Origin: a virus
Reading direction: 5' to 3' (one strand)
DNA length: 64,000 nucleotides
Virus record (IMG/VR): IMGVR_UViG_3300044837_000219
Location: 1 to 64,000 of that record
Shown here: positions 8,656-17,494 of the stretch, piece by piece
Layout of the letters: each line of letters begins with the position of its first letter
How positions within the stretch are numbered: position 1 is the stretch's first letter
The notes under the pieces: generated by a model
Told to the model about the DNA's origin: nothing
The model's database searches: none
What the model saw: only the letters and a program-made list of their open reading frames with translations
Program-made: the position numbers and the translations under genes

Positions 8656-9123
8656 GTGACCACGCAGTACTTCCATGTCGCAGTCAGCGACATCGAGACG
8701 CGGTGGCGTCCTCTTTCCGCCGAAGAGACTACTGTCGCAACGGTTTTGCTAGCCGACGCCGATCGCAACCTGTTCTTCGCCCGGCCGACGCTCGCGACGG
8801 CAATCGCGCTCGACACCGACGACCCGAAGTACATCGACCCGGAGACTGCGAAGGTTCCCGTCGTCGACCAGGTCTGGCGGGTCCTCATCAACCCGGACTC
8901 GTTTCGCACCACCAACGTCGGGGCCGACGGTTCGATCGGCGCGGGCTACTTCAGCACCGAAGTACTGCGCCCGCGCGTCGCGCTGGCACCCGGCGATCTC
9001 GACACCATCGACCGTGCGTTGCGAGTGACGAAGCAGGGCAACTCGCCCGTTGTGTCGCGCCGCATGCGCAACGTGGACTACGGCATTCCCTCTGTCGACA
9101 TGAACGCGCTTCCCACCCCGTAG
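8656..9123 (+). CDS. Probable head-tail connector
   Basis: The 155-residue protein starts at GTG after AGGAGGACG. It has an early helix rich in Thr, Val and Ala and a mixed alpha/beta remainder, and lies where the head completion or adaptor protein is usually coded. The call is positional. Confidence 0.5.
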   Translation: MTTQYFHVAVSDIETRWRPLSAEETTVATVLLADADRNLFFARPTLATAIALDTDDPKYIDPETAKVPVVDQVWRVLINPDSFRTTNVGADGSIGAGYFSTEVLRPRVALAPGDLDTIDRALRVTKQGNSPVVSRRMRNVDYGIPSVDMNALPTP

Positions 9124-9131
9124 GAGCAGAA

Positions 9132-9854
9132 GTGACTTCCGAACTGACCCCCCGGGGCGCGCTGTCGCTGAACCGCGTTCCCCTGATCGAGCGCCCCGTC
9201 GTTTCGACGTTCGCCGAGGCCGTGCGGTACGGCACGCCGTTCGGCGAGGGACGCCCGCAGCGTCTCTTCGGTCGCCGGAAGGCGATGCAGAAGGCGCGCT
9301 GGCAGGCCGCGAACGCCGAGAACTTCAAGCGCTCGCTCATCGACCAGATCAAGTTCGAGGCCAACGCGCTGCCGAACCGACTCAACGCCATCGGCCACCT
9401 GTGGCTCGCGAAGTTGAACCTCGACGGTTCGCTCGACGACCTGGGCCTGGTGTCGTGCCGCGTCGTCACCGACACCGGCGTGGCGTTCATCGTGGATGCT
9501 TTCCAGAACCTGGTGGAACTGGAGACCATGAAGTTCCACGGTCTCGGCACCGGCACCACCGCCGAGTCGGCCGCGCAGACCGCGCTGGTCACCGAACTCA
9601 CCACGCAGTACTCCACCGCGAGCACCCGGCCCACCGGAACGCTGGGCGAGAAGTCCGGCGATGCGAAGACGTACGAGACCACGGCGACCATCACCGTGAG
9701 CGCAACCGTCGCAGCGACCGAGCACGCCATCCTTTCGCAAGCAGCGACCGGCGGTGGCACGATGCTCGACCGTTCGGTGTTCGCCGCCGTCAACCTGGCC
9801 TCCGGCGAGTCACTGCAGGCGACGTACCAGTTGACATTTCCCTCAGGTGGTTAG
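9132..9854 (+). CDS. Structural protein, function unknown
   Basis: The 240-residue product (GTG at 9132, AGGAGCAGAA upstream) has a basic helical N-terminal third with many Arg, Lys and Asn residues. The C-terminal half is rich in Thr, Ala and Ser with a beta-sandwich-like pattern. It could decorate the head or anchor the repeat-rich fibre proteins coded further down. The HNH gene follows 30 bases later. Confidence 0.55.
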   Translation: MTSELTPRGALSLNRVPLIERPVVSTFAEAVRYGTPFGEGRPQRLFGRRKAMQKARWQAANAENFKRSLIDQIKFEANALPNRLNAIGHLWLAKLNLDGSLDDLGLVSCRVVTDTGVAFIVDAFQNLVELETMKFHGLGTGTTAESAAQTALVTELTTQYSTASTRPTGTLGEKSGDAKTYETTATITVSATVAATEHAILSQAATGGGTMLDRSVFAAVNLASGESLQATYQLTFPSGG

Positions 9855-9871
9855 TGGACGGGGAGGGATGG

Positions 9872-9884
9872 TACGCTTCCCTGC
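9872..9884 (+). promoter_or_regulatory. Candidate leaderless promoter for the HNH gene
   Basis: TACGCT at 9872-9877 in the context TGG-TACGCT matches an actinobacterial -10 element. It ends seven bases before the ATG at 9885, where no ribosome site is visible. That spacing predicts transcription starting on the start codon. No good -35 is present. A similar TACGGT-to-ATG spacing occurs before the metallophosphatase gene at 58892. Confidence 0.35.
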
Positions 9885-10424
9885 ATGGGACTCAAGCCTC
9901 TCTCTCTCGTCTACGTCTGCGTGCGGCCGGAGTGCGGGAAGGAGTTCAATCCGTGGCACAAGAGCCAGCGGTATTGCTCCAACCAGTGCTCCGGTCTGCA
10001 CGCGCGTGTCGCCAAGCGAACCGAACGTCAGTTGCCAGAGAGCCAGTGCGAGCGCGATGGATGCTTCAATTCGGTTGTCCAAGACCGCTCCGATCGAGTC
10101 AAGCGCTTCTGCTCACGCGAGTGCTACCGCTTGAACAAGGACGGTCGAACGCAGCACACGCCGGATGGGTACACGCTCGTCTATCGGCCCGACCATCCTG
10201 CCGCGTACACCAGTGGGCAGATTTTCGAGCACCGCGTCGTCATGGAAGAGACGCTCGGTCGCTACCTCGAACCTCACGAGACCGTTCATCACGTCAACGG
10301 CGTCAAGTCGGACAACCGGCCGGAGAACCTTCAGTTGCGGTCCGGCCGCCACGGGAAGGGCGTTGTGCACCAATGCCTCGACTGTGGCTCGCGGAACGTA
10401 GGAACGGTGCCGCTGGACGACTAA
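9885..10424 (+). CDS. HNH homing-type endonuclease
   Basis: The 179-residue product has two Cys-rich zinc-binding segments (CxxxC near residue 12 and CxxxC at about residues 73-77) and a C-terminal HNH nuclease core: Glu-His-Arg-Val-Val-Met, then Val-His-His-Val-Asn-Gly, then Asp-Asn-Arg-Pro-Glu-Asn-Leu. A last Cys pair near the end may hold another zinc. Free-standing HNH genes of this form are mobile in phages. It sits between two structural genes and seems to have its own start signal, which suggests later insertion. Confidence 0.85.
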   Translation: MGLKPLSLVYVCVRPECGKEFNPWHKSQRYCSNQCSGLHARVAKRTERQLPESQCERDGCFNSVVQDRSDRVKRFCSRECYRLNKDGRTQHTPDGYTLVYRPDHPAAYTSGQIFEHRVVMEETLGRYLEPHETVHHVNGVKSDNRPENLQLRSGRHGKGVVHQCLDCGSRNVGTVPLDD

Positions 10425-10443
10425 CCTCCCTCGGGAGGCTTTA

Positions 10444-11988
10444 GTGGCGATTTCCAGGGTCTCAATCGGCGCCATCGTTGAATCAGCGTCGGCGACGTCT
10501 ATTACGCCGTCGCTCCCCGCCAGCCTAGCAACCGATGACTATGTGGTGTTCTTCTGCACCGTTCCCGGTACGAACACGGCAAGCGAGGTCAGCGAGCACA
10601 GCGGAACGCCGTCGGGCTGGACGCAGATCCAGGCGCCGAAGTTCGTCAACGATACGAACATCATCTCGGCATACGGTCGATTCAAGGACGGCACCTGGTC
10701 GACGATGCCGACCATCAGCACGACGCATGCGGCGAGCCGAACTGCTGCTGCTTCGGTTGCTTATCGCGGTGTTGACAAGACAACGCCGATCGACGTTGCC
10801 GCAGTGTTCACCGGAACAACTACCGCAGGTAGCGGCGCTACCTCTGTGGCCTTGACCGGCGTGACCACAACGACCGCCGGAGCGATGCTTCTGTCGGGCT
10901 GCGTTGTCGACAGTTCGACGGACGTGTTCAGCCCAACCGCGCCCTCCGGCATGACGTTCCTCGTCACAAGCACGGGCACCGGCGATGGCGCGGCCGGGCG
11001 CGGCCTGAGTCTCGCCGAGGAGAGCCGAGCCTCCGCTGGCGCAACTGGCACGCGTACGTGGACGCACAGCGTCTCCGTTGGCAACGGCGGCTTCGTTGTT
11101 GCGCTCCGGCAGAGCCAGGCGGTAACGAAGACGCTGACTGGCAGTATCACTGCGACCGGCGCTCTCATCAAGATTCCGCTGAAGAGTCTGACCGGCAGCA
11201 TCACCGCTGCTGGCGTCGCCATCAAGACGACGCTGAAGAGTGCGTTCACGGCCAGCATCACCGCCACTGGCGCTGCCATCAAGAAGACGTTGAAGAATGT
11301 CTTCACTGCCAGCGTTACTGCGACCGGAGTGCTGACCCAGACCAAGGTGGCGCCGAAGACCTTCACAGCGTCGATTACTCCTGCTGGCGTGTTCATCCGC
11401 ACGAGCGTGACGAAATTGCTCTCTGGATCCATCACCAGCGCTGGTGTCGCTGTAAAGAGCGTAGTCAAGAACGCGTTCACCGGTTCGAGCACGGCCACCG
11501 GTGTAGCGATCAAAACCGCCCCGAAGACGTTCAGCGGCTCAGTGACCCCTGCTGGATTTCTCGGCAAGGCTCTCGCGCGAATCTTCACCGGATCGACGAC
11601 GTCGACCGGTGTTGCCGTCAAGACCACGCTGAAGACGCCAACTGGTTCCGTCACGGCGACAGGCGCTTACATAAAGGTTCCAATCAAGCGATTGAGCGGA
11701 TCCGTAACGCCGACCGGCTTCCTGAGCAAGTTCATGTCCAGGATCTTCACGGGAGCGATCGTTACGGCTGGTGTCGCCGTAAAGAAGACGATCAAGTTGC
11801 CGTTCACCGGATCGACGACAGCGACGGGTTTCTACCGCAAGTCGTTCATCCGCGTCTTCACCGGATCAGTTACTCCAGTCGGCGCCTCTGTTATCACATT
11901 CCTTGGTCGCCTCTTCGGCCGCCCCGGCGAGGCTGTCGTCACTATCGAGAAGTATGCGGAAGCCATCATTCGCATACAGAACAACTAA
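10444..11988 (+). CDS. Repeat-rich fibre-like structural protein A
   Basis: The 514-residue product (GTG at 10444) has two parts. Residues 1-220 are Ser/Thr/Gly-rich and beta-sandwich-like. Residues 225-490 are a tandem array of roughly fifteen units of about 17-20 residues built on Thr-Gly-Ser-Ile-Thr-Ala-Thr-Gly-x-x-x-Lys. The last 30 residues form a conserved cap shared with the next gene. This suggests a repetitive beta-rich fibre or spike on the head or neck. It is a paralogue of the next gene with a longer array. Strong basic spacing (one Lys or Arg cluster per unit) is unusual. Confidence 0.7.
   Translation: MAISRVSIGAIVESASATSITPSLPASLATDDYVVFFCTVPGTNTASEVSEHSGTPSGWTQIQAPKFVNDTNIISAYGRFKDGTWSTMPTISTTHAASRTAAASVAYRGVDKTTPIDVAAVFTGTTTAGSGATSVALTGVTTTTAGAMLLSGCVVDSSTDVFSPTAPSGMTFLVTSTGTGDGAAGRGLSLAEESRASAGATGTRTWTHSVSVGNGGFVVALRQSQAVTKTLTGSITATGALIKIPLKSLTGSITAAGVAIKTTLKSAFTASITATGAAIKKTLKNVFTASVTATGVLTQTKVAPKTFTASITPAGVFIRTSVTKLLSGSITSAGVAVKSVVKNAFTGSSTATGVAIKTAPKTFSGSVTPAGFLGKALARIFTGSTTSTGVAVKTTLKTPTGSVTATGAYIKVPIKRLSGSVTPTGFLSKFMSRIFTGAIVTAGVAVKKTIKLPFTGSTTATGFYRKSFIRVFTGSVTPVGASVITFLGRLFGRPGEAVVTIEKYAEAIIRIQNN
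11121..11920 (+). repeat. Diverged tandem repeat array, about 50-60 bp unit
   Basis: Each unit codes a core Thr-Gly/Ala-Ser-x-Thr-x-x-Gly followed by a hydrophobic pair and Lys-rich link. Units differ by several codons, so the array is old at DNA level although the protein pattern is kept. A shorter array of about six units occurs at 12640-12950 in the next gene. Confidence 0.75.
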
Positions 11989-12000
11989 GGGGGAGGTGAC

Positions 12001-13041
12001 ATGGCAATCGTCTCGCGGACGGCGACGGTAGTTGAGAACTCGTCGGCATCGTCCATCACCGGCTCGCTTCCGTCCGACCGGGTGACAGGCGACCTCGCCA
12101 TCGCCGTCTTCTCCTTCTCCGGCAGCGGCACCGTGACCGGCCCGGCGGGGTGGACGCAGTTCTTCGCCCCCGTCTCGCTCAGCGGAGTCACTCTTGCTGC
12201 GTACTACCGCATTAGCCCGCCCGCAGCGCCGACGGCCAGTACGAGCGCTTCTGCCGACCGATGCAGCGTCGTCTGCCAGTCCTACGGCAACGTGAATCAG
12301 GGCGCGCCTATCGACGTGGCTGCGGTCGTCACGCAGGGGCCAGCGACCAACACGACGCTCGTAACGACCGGCCTGACGGTTGCAACCGCTGGAGCGCGCT
12401 TGGTTGCGGCCCTGGCCGGAGATGCGTCCACGCGAACCATCACTATTCCCTCTGGCATGACGCTGGTGAAGTCGTACTCTGCTGCGCCGAACGGGCGTCT
12501 GCTGGGCGTCGCTGACGAAGTGCGCGCGGCCACCGGAGCAACTGGCACTCGCTCGTGGACTATCGCTCCGTCGGTCACCATCGACATGATCGGCTTCGTT
12601 GTCGCGATTGCGCCGCAGACCGGCCTGTCGCTCTCCGGAAGCATCTCTGCCAGCGGCACACTGCGCAAGGTCACCACGAAGAACTTCTTCACCGCTTCGA
12701 TTACGGCCACTGGCGCGTTCTCGAAGTTGAAGGTCGTCTTCCGCATGTTCGACGGCAGTACGGCACCGACTGGAGTGCTCGTCAAGTTGTGGCACAAGAA
12801 CTTCACTGGTGCCATCGCTTCGAATGGAATCGTCGGAAAACTGCTCAGTCGAACGTTCGTCTCTTCGATTACGGCAACCGGATTCTTCCGCAAGGCATTC
12901 GTGCGTCGCTTCACTGGCTCCATCGCGACGACCGGTAACGTGGTCATCACCTTCCTCGGTCGCGCATTCGGTCTTCCCGGTCGCGCAGCGGTGACCATCG
13001 AGAAGGCTGGCGATGCTCTCATTCGAGTAAGGAGGAAGTGA
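12001..13041 (+). CDS. Repeat-rich fibre-like structural protein B
   Basis: The 346-residue product is a paralogue of the preceding gene. Both have an N-terminal Ser/Thr/Gly-rich beta domain, then the Thr-Gly-Ser-Ile-Thr-x-x-Gly repeat, then a near-identical C-terminal cap (Val-Ile-Thr-Phe-Leu-Gly-Arg, then Val-Thr-Ile-Glu-Lys). Only about six repeat units remain here. The start follows GGGGGAGGTGAC. Tandem duplication followed by change in repeat number is the simplest history. Likely a head or neck fibre; adhesion is possible. Confidence 0.7.
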   Translation: MAIVSRTATVVENSSASSITGSLPSDRVTGDLAIAVFSFSGSGTVTGPAGWTQFFAPVSLSGVTLAAYYRISPPAAPTASTSASADRCSVVCQSYGNVNQGAPIDVAAVVTQGPATNTTLVTTGLTVATAGARLVAALAGDASTRTITIPSGMTLVKSYSAAPNGRLLGVADEVRAATGATGTRSWTIAPSVTIDMIGFVVAIAPQTGLSLSGSISASGTLRKVTTKNFFTASITATGAFSKLKVVFRMFDGSTAPTGVLVKLWHKNFTGAIASNGIVGKLLSRTFVSSITATGFFRKAFVRRFTGSIATTGNVVITFLGRAFGLPGRAAVTIEKAGDALIRVRRK

Positions 13042-13346
13042 TGCCGACCCGGGCAGTGCGCGAAATCTTCGAGGGTCAGCGCCTCATCATCGAATGTGAG
13101 TTCAGGAAGCGCGGCGTTCCCACCGATCCGATCGGTGTGCAGTGCATCGTACGCAAGCCGAGCGGATCGCAGGCGGCGCTCAACTACCCTGACATCAATC
13201 TCACTCGACGCGAACTTGGCATCTTCGAAGCCAACATCACAGTCGACGAGGGTGGAACGTGGTGGGTCCGCTTCGAGGGGTTCGGAACCGTCGATGCGGT
13301 GCAAGAATCGTCGTTCGAAGTCAGATCAACCGTGATGTCGTCGTAG
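13041..13346 (+). CDS. Small beta-rich structural protein
   Basis: The 101-residue product overlaps the previous stop codon (TGATG). GGAGG lies five bases before the ATG. The sequence has an Ig- or stopper-like beta pattern with Trp-Trp near residue 73. In this position it may be a head completion or neck protein. No firm family. Confidence 0.5.
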   Translation: MPTRAVREIFEGQRLIIECEFRKRGVPTDPIGVQCIVRKPSGSQAALNYPDINLTRRELGIFEANITVDEGGTWWVRFEGFGTVDAVQESSFEVRSTVMSS

Positions 13347-13357
13347 AGGAGACAGAA

Positions 13358-13498
13358 GTGGCCGACGAGAAGAAGAACGAGCAGACCGAGCGCGAAGTGA
13401 AGAACGTCGTGGGTGACTACCCCGAGCGCCCATACGACCAGGCCATCTCCAAGGAGCACCGCGCTTTCCTGGAGGAGCAGGAGAAGAAGACCAAGTGA
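13358..13498 (+). CDS. Small charged protein
   Basis: The 46-residue product starts at GTG after GGAGACAGAA. It is almost entirely Lys, Glu, Asp, Gln and Arg and is probably helical and disordered. Its stop overlaps the next start by four bases (GTGA). It is co-translated within the connector block; function unknown. Confidence 0.55.
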   Translation: MADEKKNEQTEREVKNVVGDYPERPYDQAISKEHRAFLEEQEKKTK

Positions 13499-13854
13499 AC
13501 GTCACCGCACTCATTAAGACAGGGCGTCGCATCGCTGGCGACGCCCTCCTCGACTCGGGCGTCATCTCCGACCCCGTGGACGTGTCTGATGGGCGCGGCG
13601 GCTGGACGCAGACGTTCGTAGCGCGAGCGGACCCAATCAAGTGCCGCGTCGTCGGAGTCAAGGATCAACTCGTCGAGAACATCAGCGACGTCCTCCAGGG
13701 GCCGAACACATCCATCATTCTGTGCGCGTGCGGCACGGTTATGGTTGAAGGCGCTCGGATTCACGTCAACAACACCACGTACCAGATCGGCGCGCGCTTG
13801 AGTGCCGATTCAGTGACGACCGTCAATGAGCGCTACGTCGGTCGGGAGGTGTAG
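13495..13854 (+). CDS. Head-tail stopper-like protein
   Basis: The 119-residue product starts at GTG overlapping the previous stop. The pattern (helix, then a beta-rich part with Gly-Gly-Trp, Arg-Val-Val-Gly-Val and Thr-Tyr-Gln-Ile) resembles small head-closure proteins coded before the HK97-gp10-like gene in other siphoviruses. The call relies mainly on order. Confidence 0.5.
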   Translation: MNVTALIKTGRRIAGDALLDSGVISDPVDVSDGRGGWTQTFVARADPIKCRVVGVKDQLVENISDVLQGPNTSIILCACGTVMVEGARIHVNNTTYQIGARLSADSVTTVNERYVGREV

Positions 13855-13856
13855 CA

Positions 13857-14213
13857 ATGGGTCGCGTCGTCGTGCGTTACAACAAGATTCCCAAGATCAA
13901 GGTTGCCATCAACCCGGCCCTCGGCGACGCGATGGACGAAAGCGTTGACACGCTCGACACGACGTTGAACGAAAGAGTGTGGCGCGACACGGGAATCCTT
14001 GCTGGCACGATCCAGGACCGCGACCCGTCTCGTCTGCACGCGCTCATCTCTGTCGGTCTGAACAAGGGCCGAGGCTTCTACTCGCGCTTCCTGGAATGGG
14101 GCACGAGCAAGTTGGCCGCCCGTCCTGTCGTCGGACCAACGGCGCACCAGTTCGAGCCGAAGATGGTCACCATTTTCACGAAGCACATCCGACGCGCTTG
14201 CAGTAAGGGGTGA
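13857..14213 (+). CDS. HK97-gp10-like tail-connector protein
   Basis: The 118-residue product contains the family hallmark near the C-terminus: Arg-Phe-Leu-Glu-Trp-Gly-Thr-Ser followed by Arg-Pro-Val-Val-Gly-Pro-Thr. HK97-gp10-like proteins join the neck to the tail tube. It lies two bases after the previous stop and before the tail terminator gene, the usual order. Confidence 0.75.
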   Translation: MGRVVVRYNKIPKIKVAINPALGDAMDESVDTLDTTLNERVWRDTGILAGTIQDRDPSRLHALISVGLNKGRGFYSRFLEWGTSKLAARPVVGPTAHQFEPKMVTIFTKHIRRACSKG

Positions 14214-14219
14214 TGCATT

Positions 14220-14660
14220 GTGTCAGACATTCTTGAGTCGACGGACATCATCGACCCCTGGCTGTACTCGACTCTGCACGGCGACGGCGTTCTGAACACT
14301 GCCGTTGGCGGGCGCTTCGTGAACACACTGTCGTCAGGCAAGGTGGCGACTCCGTACGTCGTGTTCTCGGCAACGAGCACGCGAGCAGTTCGCGGCGTCG
14401 GTGGCGTGCTCCTCGATACCGACAGTCTCTACGAGATCAAGGCAGTGACGAACGAGCCGGGATTCACGCAGGCGAGCGCACTCGCCGCGCGAATCAAGGG
14501 ACTCATCGAAACCATCAACAGGAGCATCACCATCTCGACGCCGTTCCCAGCGAGTGTGACGTGCTTCTGGGAGACCGAGATCCGCTACCCGGAAGTCACC
14601 GAAGGAGTTCAGTACCGCCACCTCGGCGGGCTCTACCGGATCCGGGCGTGCGCGTTGTGA
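14220..14660 (+). CDS. Tail terminator (DUF3168-like)
   Basis: The 146-residue product, GTG start, has the size and position of tail terminators, which cap the tube and bind the connector. A Val-Gly-Gly-Arg-Phe segment and the motif Tyr-x-x-Leu-Gly-Gly-Leu-Tyr-Arg near the end fit that fold. It is followed, unusually, by a secreted glycosidase rather than directly by the major tail gene. Confidence 0.65.
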   Translation: MSDILESTDIIDPWLYSTLHGDGVLNTAVGGRFVNTLSSGKVATPYVVFSATSTRAVRGVGGVLLDTDSLYEIKAVTNEPGFTQASALAARIKGLIETINRSITISTPFPASVTCFWETEIRYPEVTEGVQYRHLGGLYRIRACAL

Positions 14661-14670
14661 AGGAGCAGAA

Positions 14671-15921
14671 GTGAAGGTCATTCCACGTCGGATTCTCGCC
14701 ATCGGCGCTGCAACCGTCGTTCTCCTCAGCGGCGGCGCTGCCTACGCGTTGTCGAACAGCCCGAGTAACGATGACGCCAAGGCGGCGCTGAAGACGCTGA
14801 ACGACTACGTTACGGCGCATTCCAGCGACAGCCCCAGACCGACGGTCACCGTGACGTCGAGCAGGACGCGCCCGCCCGTCACCAGGACGCACACCGTGAC
14901 GGTGACGGCTCCGGCGACGTCGCCGATCGCTACCGTCACGCCGAGCGCTACCGTCACGCCGAGCGCTACCGCCCCCCCCGCCGGGGCGCAGTGGCTGTCC
15001 GGGGCATCGTCGGACTACGCGGGCAACGGAACCTACGGCACGTGGCGCGGCGAGCCGGTCAGCATCATCGGCACCTGGAGCGACACGAAAGGCTGCGCCG
15101 AGACCGCGTGCTCGCTCGACTTCCTAGGCAGCAAGAGCCTAGGCGCCAGCATGCGGCTGGACATCGCCGTCGCTGCCATCTGGAAGAGCGAGACGTGGCC
15201 GCAGGCTGCGGCTGGCGACTTCGACGCGCGCTGGCGTACGCAGTTGCAGAATCTGAAGACGAAGTCTGCAGCGCTCGGATTGAAGCCGCAGAACGTCTAC
15301 ATCCGCTTCGCACATGAGATGAACGGCGACTGGACCGACTGGCGCGTACCGAAGGGACAGGAAGCCAATTTCCGCGCAGCGTTCGTCCGCTACTCGAATC
15401 TGCGCTACGAGGTCTTCGGTACCTCGGTTCCGGCGAAGTTGACGTTCTCACCGAACGACGGAACATCGGGTGGATACGCCGAACCGAAGGATCTGTTCGT
15501 CGGGAAGGACGAGCAGGGTCGTCGTGTCGCTGACGTTTACTCGATCGACTCGTATAACTCCTGGCCGCATCGCACCGACGCTACGGCGATCTGGAATGCG
15601 CTGAACGATACGAACAACCCAGCATCGCACGAGTCGCACCGCTTGTTCGCCAAATCACAGGGAGTTCCGTTCGGAATTAGCGAATGGGGCAACTGTGGCG
15701 TTGCATCGCAGTGCGAAGGTGGCGGCGGTGAATCACCGGCCTACGTGCAGCAGTTGAACCGCTATCTGCGCACCCACGCCGGTGACATCGACAACCCCAC
15801 GCCCGGACAGACGTTGTACGACATCCAGTTCAACCTGTGGTCGCAGTACGCGCTTTACGGGTCCGAAGCACACCAGCCCCAGACGGCGAGTGCTTATGTC
15901 GCACTCGTCTGGGGCAAGTAA
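14671..15921 (+). CDS. Secreted or membrane-anchored GH26-like glycoside hydrolase
   Basis: The 416-residue enzyme starts with a signal or anchor segment (residues 8-27), then a Thr/Val/Pro-rich linker (about 55-105) and a TIM-barrel-like catalytic domain. Two carboxylates expected for family GH26 mannanase-type enzymes are visible: Glu216 in Phe-Ala-His-Glu-Met-Asn-Gly-Asp-Trp and Glu338 in Ile-Ser-Glu-Trp-Gly. It likely cuts a beta-mannan or related polysaccharide. The export signal is odd for a virion gene, because tail enzymes normally lack one. It lies between the tail terminator and the major tail gene. Linker repeats resemble those of the metallophosphatase at 58892. Confidence 0.8.
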   Translation: MKVIPRRILAIGAATVVLLSGGAAYALSNSPSNDDAKAALKTLNDYVTAHSSDSPRPTVTVTSSRTRPPVTRTHTVTVTAPATSPIATVTPSATVTPSATAPPAGAQWLSGASSDYAGNGTYGTWRGEPVSIIGTWSDTKGCAETACSLDFLGSKSLGASMRLDIAVAAIWKSETWPQAAAGDFDARWRTQLQNLKTKSAALGLKPQNVYIRFAHEMNGDWTDWRVPKGQEANFRAAFVRYSNLRYEVFGTSVPAKLTFSPNDGTSGGYAEPKDLFVGKDEQGRRVADVYSIDSYNSWPHRTDATAIWNALNDTNNPASHESHRLFAKSQGVPFGISEWGNCGVASQCEGGGGESPAYVQQLNRYLRTHAGDIDNPTPGQTLYDIQFNLWSQYALYGSEAHQPQTASAYVALVWGK

Positions 15922-15992
15922 GTCCACCGCCAGGGACAATGGCGTCTCTGGCACAGTAGTTCTCGAATAGTCCTCGCGGAAGGAGTCCGGCC

Positions 15993-16997
15993 GTGCCGGA
16001 GCGCGCAACAATCGCCCAGGGGGTGCAGATCGGCGTCGAATCGACGCCGGGCACGGCTGTTGCCGCCGCCAAGCGCCTGGGCTCCATCGGTTTCACCCTC
16101 GCCCCGCACATCGATACGAACGCGAATCGTCCGATGGGCCAGAAGTACGCCAGCCTCCAGATTCTCAATCAGGAGTGGTCGACTGCTTCGATCGACGGTT
16201 CGCCGTCCTACACCGAACTTCCGTTCGTCTTCGCGTCGCTGATCAACACGCCGACGATCACGGAGTTCATGGACTCGGCGATTCACACCGGCGCGTTCAA
16301 GTACGTCTTCGATAGCAACCCGTACGGCGACGACACCCCGAAGACGTTCACCATCGAACAGGGCTCGTCGGTTCGCGCCGCGCGCGCTGCGGGCTGCCTC
16401 ATCACCGGCATCGAACTCGGTCTGTCGCGCTCGGAGGTTTCCATCTCCGGCGACGCGATCGGCGGCCTGTTCGAAGATGGCGTCACGCTGACGTCCACTC
16501 CGACGCAGTTGCCGCAGATCCCGGTGCGGCCGGGTGAACTCACGTTCTACATGGACGACACCTGGGCCGGGCTGGGTACCACGAAGTTGACCCGCGCGCT
16601 GTCCGGCTCGTTCAAGTTGGACTCGCGCTACGGTCCGCTGTGGGTCGTGGATGCGTCGAAGCCGTCGTACGTCGCAACGGTCGAGACCGAGCCGGGTCTG
16701 GAGGCTTCACTTCTCCAGGTGATGGACGGCCAGGGGATGTCGAACCTGACGCATCTGCGGCAGGGTGACGTCCGCTACTTCCGCATGGAGGCGGTCGGGC
16801 CGAAGATTTACGACGGCTCGGTCACCGACTACTACCACAAACTCACCATCGACCTTGCGGCGCAGGTGAGTGACGTTGCCGAGCCCAGCGACGAGGACGG
16901 CGTCTACGCGATCGAATGGACGCTCGGCGGCGTCGTCGACTCCACCAACGCGAAGGCGTTCCACATCGAGGTCGTCACCACCACGGCGACGCTCTGA
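15993..16997 (+). CDS. Major tail protein
   Basis: The 334-residue product (GTG start after AAGGAG) is beta-rich with an even spread of Gly, Thr and Ser. It lies just before the two tail assembly chaperone frames, the fixed place of the tube subunit in siphoviruses. A 12-bp perfect hairpin follows the gene, as for the capsid gene. Confidence 0.8.
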   Translation: MPERATIAQGVQIGVESTPGTAVAAAKRLGSIGFTLAPHIDTNANRPMGQKYASLQILNQEWSTASIDGSPSYTELPFVFASLINTPTITEFMDSAIHTGAFKYVFDSNPYGDDTPKTFTIEQGSSVRAARAAGCLITGIELGLSRSEVSISGDAIGGLFEDGVTLTSTPTQLPQIPVRPGELTFYMDDTWAGLGTTKLTRALSGSFKLDSRYGPLWVVDASKPSYVATVETEPGLEASLLQVMDGQGMSNLTHLRQGDVRYFRMEAVGPKIYDGSVTDYYHKLTIDLAAQVSDVAEPSDEDGVYAIEWTLGGVVDSTNAKAFHIEVVTTTATL

Positions 16998-17016
16998 TCG
17001 CAGTTCTTCTCCGGAT

Positions 17017-17057
17017 GAACGCTCCAGGTGCGGAAACGCTTCTCGCCTGGAGCGTTC
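17017..17057 (+). terminator. Hairpin after the major tail gene
   Basis: A 12-bp perfect inverted repeat (GAACGCTCCAGG / CCTGGAGCGTTC) with a 17-base loop follows the tail-tube stop. A TACTTT -10-like element at 17074-17079 ends seven bases before the next ATG, so transcription may end and restart here. This could set different amounts of tube protein and chaperone. Confidence 0.65.
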
Positions 17058-17086
17058 GTCTGTTCGTCGCCTGCTACTTTCTGGTT

Positions 17087-17494
17087 ATGCGCATTTCCGA
17101 CGCCATCAGCCCGAGCACCCGGCTCGCGATTCCATTCGCGGGCGATGCGGTATTGAACATCGAGTACCGGAACTCCTCCGTCACTCTCGCCCAGATGGAG
17201 AAGATGCTGGCCGACGCCGAAGAGGCGATGGAGGCCACCAAGGAAGAGGAAGAGAGCAAGGACAGCGGCGACCGTGCCCAGATTGCCCGGATGAGGGAGC
17301 GCGTCGCCTCGGCGCGGAAGAACCTGATCGGGCAGATTGTCGGCACGGTTGTCTCGTGGGATCTGACTCAGGATGACAACGAGACGGTCATTCCGCTGAC
17401 CGAAGAGGCTCTCGTCCACGTCCCGACGAACGTCTTCACCGCAATCATCAAGGCCGTGCGTCGCGACCAGCAGGCGGACGGAGAGGGAAAATAA
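17087..17494 (+). CDS. Tail assembly chaperone, short product
   Basis: The 135-residue acidic, helical protein lies between the major tail and tape measure genes, the place of the lambda gpG-like chaperone. Its last codons read GAG GGA AAA TAA, so the canonical slippery heptamer G_GGA_AAA sits in the correct phase right before the stop. The ATG at 17087 has no ribosome site; it lies just downstream of a TACTTT element, so the mRNA may be leaderless. Confidence 0.85.
   Translation: MRISDAISPSTRLAIPFAGDAVLNIEYRNSSVTLAQMEKMLADAEEAMEATKEEEESKDSGDRAQIARMRERVASARKNLIGQIVGTVVSWDLTQDDNETVIPLTEEALVHVPTNVFTAIIKAVRRDQQADGEGK

Noticed and set aside
11121-11920. Repeat array as a mobile element or CRISPR
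   Set aside because: Repeats are in frame, diverged at DNA level and conserved as protein pattern, so they are coding repeats.
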